Source of the DNA: Candidatus Kapaibacterium sp.
GTDB taxonomy: Bacteria; Bacteroidota; Ignavibacteria; Kapaibacteriales; UBA2268
Reading direction: 5' to 3'
DNA length: 64,000 nt
Assembly: GCA_026418625.1 (NCBI GenBank)
Contig: JAOABA010000056.1
Location: forward strand, 62,001 to 126,000
Translations under genes and position numbers: made by a program
In this document: positions 61,645 to 64,000 of the stretch, one piece after another
Layout: each line of letters opens with the position of its first letter
How positions within the stretch are numbered: position 1 is the stretch's first letter
Notes under the pieces: generated by a model
Database searches by the model: none
The model's input: only the letters and a program-made list of their open reading frames with translations
What the model was told of the DNA's origin: nothing

Positions 61645-61689
61645 CCTGATTTTTGACGAATAAATGCCAAATTAATTCAGGATGAAGAT
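61629..61689 (-). terminator. sppA terminator hairpin overlapping msrA start
   Basis: On the minus strand ATCTTCATCCTGA (61689-61677) pairs perfectly with TCAGGATGAAGAT (61649-61637) across a 27-base loop, followed by a run of eight T. This is a standard-looking rho-independent terminator for sppA, whose stop is at 61706. The msrA ATG (61644-61642) is within the right arm and the T-run encodes its first Ile-Phe-Phe residues. Confidence 0.72.
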
Positions 61690-61705
61690 ATGTAAGAATA
61701 AAGAA

Positions 61706-63616
61706 CTATTTTATTTCAATACTATAAGGCAGTGCAATCATCACCTGCTCATTTTTTGCAATTGAGAATAAATTGAAAAAGTAAGCAACTTGTTTTTTCA
61801 TAAAATCAGGCAATGATTGATAGAATTGATTGGTAAAGCTTTTTTCAACTCCAAAAAGCTTCTGAATTAGTGAACTTCTGATGATGGACTCATCATTATC
61901 TTCTGTTCCCATCAAACTCTTAATAAGTTTTTCGAAACTGTCAGTTGGTCTTGGATATTCCTTTATTTTAACAAGCTCATTTTCGGGAACACCAAGTCTT
62001 CTTTTTGCTATGTTGATAGCTGTTCTAATTCCTCCAAGAGTATCAACGAGGCCGATTTTATAAGCATCTTCACCAGTCCAAACACGACCTTTGGCAATAG
62101 CCCTTACTTGATCGAATGTTTTATTTCTTCCTGATGATACTTTGTTAATAAATCTATGGTAAATCCCTTCCACTCTTTGATGAAACTTTTCTCTTTGTTC
62201 TTTGCTGAATGGATAAAGAACGTTTAAATCTTGTGCTGAAGGGCTTGTGTTGATTGAATCGAGAGTGATATCAAGCTTTTTCAACATATCACTGACAATC
62301 GGAATAGCCGAAATAACACCTATAGAACCAGTGATAGTCATAGGATGAGCTATAATTGTATCGCAGGGGACAGAAATATAATATCCACCTGATGCAGCCA
62401 CATCACTCATTGAAGCATAAACAGGTTTTTCTTTCTTTGTATCAATGATCTCCTGCCAAATAGCATCAGAAGCAATAACAGATCCACCGGGACTGTCAAT
62501 TCTTAATATTATCGCTTTAACTTTTTTATCTTCTCTTGCCTTTCTTAAATTCTTGACAAACTCCTTAGGTGTAATCACATTTTCGTTATCAAAGGGTGAA
62601 TTAGAAGATTCTGGCATAATAGCACCGGAACCATAAATAATTGCAATAGTAGGAGCATCTTCTTTAACTTTTGTCAATTTTTCAGGAAGATCTGACCATA
62701 GATAATTACTTGTTGAGACCAGCCTTAATTTCTTAGATTTTTCATCCTTAACGTCTGCAAAAGCAAGGTCTCTTACTTTGTCGCGAACTTGTTGCTCGGT
62801 GGCAAATTCGTCAATCAAGCCGAGAGCTTTCATTGAATCAGCTGTGAAAACTCCTCTAGCAAGTAAATTTTCTACTGTTTGCTTGTCAAGTTTCCTATAT
62901 TTGGCTACGGATTCGACAAACTGTTTGTGTCTTTGATTTAAAATAACTCTAAGCTGAAGTTTCGATGAGTCGCTGAATGAAGTTCTGTTCAATGATTCAC
63001 CGGCAGACTTGAAATCCTCGAAATGATCGACAAAAAATTCAATACCAAGTTTTGCAAATAATCCTTTGAGGAAAAGTTGAGTAATAGCAAAACCATTCAT
63101 TTCGGCAAAACCATCTTCGGGCATAAAAATCTTATCTGCAGGAAGAAGCCTCATATAATGATTTTCTGTTCCCGCTTCGAAATAAGCATAAATAAATTTA
63201 CCAGATTGTTTAAAATCATCCAAGGCTTCCATTAATTCCATTGTTTTGGCATAACCCAAATCAATAGGGGTTGCTTTAAAATAAATACCTTTAATTCTAT
63301 CGTCTTGCTTTGCTATTCTGATGGCTCTCAATATATCGTGGAAAGATTCCCCTTTCGACATAGTAAATAATGTTGCAAAGGGATCTGTTTTGCCCACTTC
63401 TTCAATTTCTGATTTGAAATTTAGATAAAGAACAGTATTTGATTTTACTTCAACTGGCTCTTTTGCAAAAAATGAATCTATTGATGATAGAAATGAATAT
63501 ATTAGAATAATAAATCCGAGAAATATAACTCCGATGATTAGAACAGGTATCCACCATCGAGATCTTCGCCTCGAATAATATGGCTCAGGAGTCAAAGGTG
63601 TTTGAGTATTTGTCAT
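61706..63616 (-). CDS. sppA: Signal peptide peptidase SppA, long (67K) type
   Basis: Membrane-anchored serine protease of 636 residues that degrades cleaved signal peptides. One N-terminal membrane helix (about 21-44) is followed by two tandem peptidase domains as in E. coli SppA (618 residues). The catalytic Lys203 is in HFEDFKSAGESLN in the first half and Ser409 in MSDVAASGGYYIS in the second half, in agreement with the Lys209/Ser409 dyad of E. coli. The motif IDSPGGSVIASD lies near the second active site. GAGGGAG precedes the ATG. It is followed by a terminator hairpin. Confidence 0.95.
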   Translation of the reverse strand: MTNTQTPLTPEPYYSRRRSRWWIPVLIIGVIFLGFIILIYSFLSSIDSFFAKEPVEVKSNTVLYLNFKSEIEEVGKTDPFATLFTMSKGESFHDILRAIRIAKQDDRIKGIYFKATPIDLGYAKTMELMEALDDFKQSGKFIYAYFEAGTENHYMRLLPADKIFMPEDGFAEMNGFAITQLFLKGLFAKLGIEFFVDHFEDFKSAGESLNRTSFSDSSKLQLRVILNQRHKQFVESVAKYRKLDKQTVENLLARGVFTADSMKALGLIDEFATEQQVRDKVRDLAFADVKDEKSKKLRLVSTSNYLWSDLPEKLTKVKEDAPTIAIIYGSGAIMPESSNSPFDNENVITPKEFVKNLRKAREDKKVKAIILRIDSPGGSVIASDAIWQEIIDTKKEKPVYASMSDVAASGGYYISVPCDTIIAHPMTITGSIGVISAIPIVSDMLKKLDITLDSINTSPSAQDLNVLYPFSKEQREKFHQRVEGIYHRFINKVSSGRNKTFDQVRAIAKGRVWTGEDAYKIGLVDTLGGIRTAINIAKRRLGVPENELVKIKEYPRPTDSFEKLIKSLMGTEDNDESIIRSSLIQKLFGVEKSFTNQFYQSLPDFMKKQVAYFFNLFSIAKNEQVMIALPYSIEIK

Positions 63617-63668
63617 AAATTCTCCCTCAAAAAATAAAAACTAATAAATTAAATACGAAGGAATTCTT

Positions 63669-64000
63669 CTAATGTTTCAATCTATTGTAAATTGAAAAAT
63701 TTAACCAGTGGGAATTGTTTATTTTCTTATTTTTCTCAAAAATTACGAAAAAAACGATTGCTGTTACAACTCCTATAATGGAACCAGCCCAAACATCAAT
63801 AAGAAAATGCTGCAATAAGTAAATTCTTGATATGCAAACAAAGAAAGCAATTAGGAAAAAAAATAAGGACATTAAATTATTCTTTGTTACCAGTGATAAG
63901 GTTAAAAATAAAGCAAAAGCTGTTGCTGAATGACCTGAGGGAAAACTATTATGATAGTAGATGTCAATTCCCTGAACTATATGCAAATTCTCAAAATTCA
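63669..64000 (-). CDS. PAP2-superfamily phosphatase (partial, runs off window)
   Basis: The reading frame continues beyond the window end; the track's TTG at 63986 is not the true start, because the frame stays open to base 64000 (NFENLHIVQG). Visible are the second and third PAP2 phosphatase motifs, NSFPSGHSATAFAL (catalytic His) and SRIYLLQHFLIDVWAG (second His), and four membrane helices, ending with FEKNKKINNSHW. The family removes phosphate from lipid phosphates such as undecaprenyl pyrophosphate or phosphatidate. The first motif (K-x6-RP) should be just outside the window. It lies 52 bases upstream of sppA on the same strand. Confidence 0.85.
   Translation of the reverse strand, partial: NFENLHIVQGIDIYYHNSFPSGHSATAFALFLTLSLVTKNNLMSLFFFLIAFFVCISRIYLLQHFLIDVWAGSIIGVVTAIVFFVIFEKNKKINNSHWLNFSIYNRLKH

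Overview
The window looks like a chromosomal segment of an AT-rich member of the Bacteroidota/Chlorobiota (FCB) group, most like Ignavibacteria or Kapabacteria. This rests on several type IX secretion (T9SS) C-terminal sorting domains, two full Bacteroidota-type promoters (TTTG-N20-TAnnTTTG), SecA with a long N-terminal insertion, and familiar FCB families (SBBP propellers, IgGFc-binding domains, bi-domain oxidoreductase). No rRNA gene is present, so the lineage is inferred.

Layout. 1-1551: tail of a PorZ-like protein and a T9SS cargo protein. 1605-4677: division operon ftsL - TSUP permease - ftsI behind a clear promoter. 4685-8135 (minus): paaY - paaZ - enoyl-CoA hydratase, an incomplete phenylacetate set, followed by divergent acetyl-CoA synthetase. 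10.2-12.3 kb: repeat-rich accessory patch with a Cys-rich peptide, an acyltransferase and toxin-antitoxin-like remnants. 12.3-19.8 kb (minus): one long run, CBS protein - yifB - pgi - mlaE - outer-membrane channel - TroA-like binding protein - metal ABC ATPase. 19.9-25.2 kb: phosphodiesterase, T9SS cargo, a surface protein split by an in-frame TGA, and UDP-glucose dehydrogenase. 25.2-28.4 kb (minus): secA. 28.5-35.5 kb (plus): SDR, DUF1624-like acyltransferase, bi-domain oxidoreductase and a GH2-like membrane fusion, a probable surface-glycan locus. 35.6-39.6 kb: LRR protein, IS630 fragment and STAND NTPase. 39.6-43.6 kb (minus): mlaF - mlaD - amino-acid permease, then yciO. 43.7-58.1 kb (plus): three very large T9SS proteins with a small beta-barrel and aconitase between them. 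58.2-59.4 kb: ArsR regulator, plsC, tRNA-Phe. 59.5-64.0 kb (minus): PAP2 phosphatase (partial), sppA, msrA, mtaB.

How the parts work together. T9SS exports the sorting-domain proteins to the surface. MlaE, encoded 27 kb from MlaF and MlaD, should form one lipid transporter with them. Ugd and the 28.5-35.5 kb genes probably supply and modify surface polysaccharide.

The most unusual material is a family of modular intergenic repeats (10.27, 12.06, 47.36 and 51.23 kb). Two copies carry a decayed T9SS sorting-domain tail and stand as direct repeats around the beta-barrel and aconitase genes. Other points worth a look are a Cys-rich 66-residue peptide, a GH2 fold that seems to have lost its catalytic residues and is fused to a polytopic membrane domain, an sppA terminator hairpin that swallows the msrA start codon, a metal ABC operon without a permease, and a gene interrupted by a single in-frame TGA. 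I did not find a clear-cut complete new system such as a CRISPR array or a full defence island.
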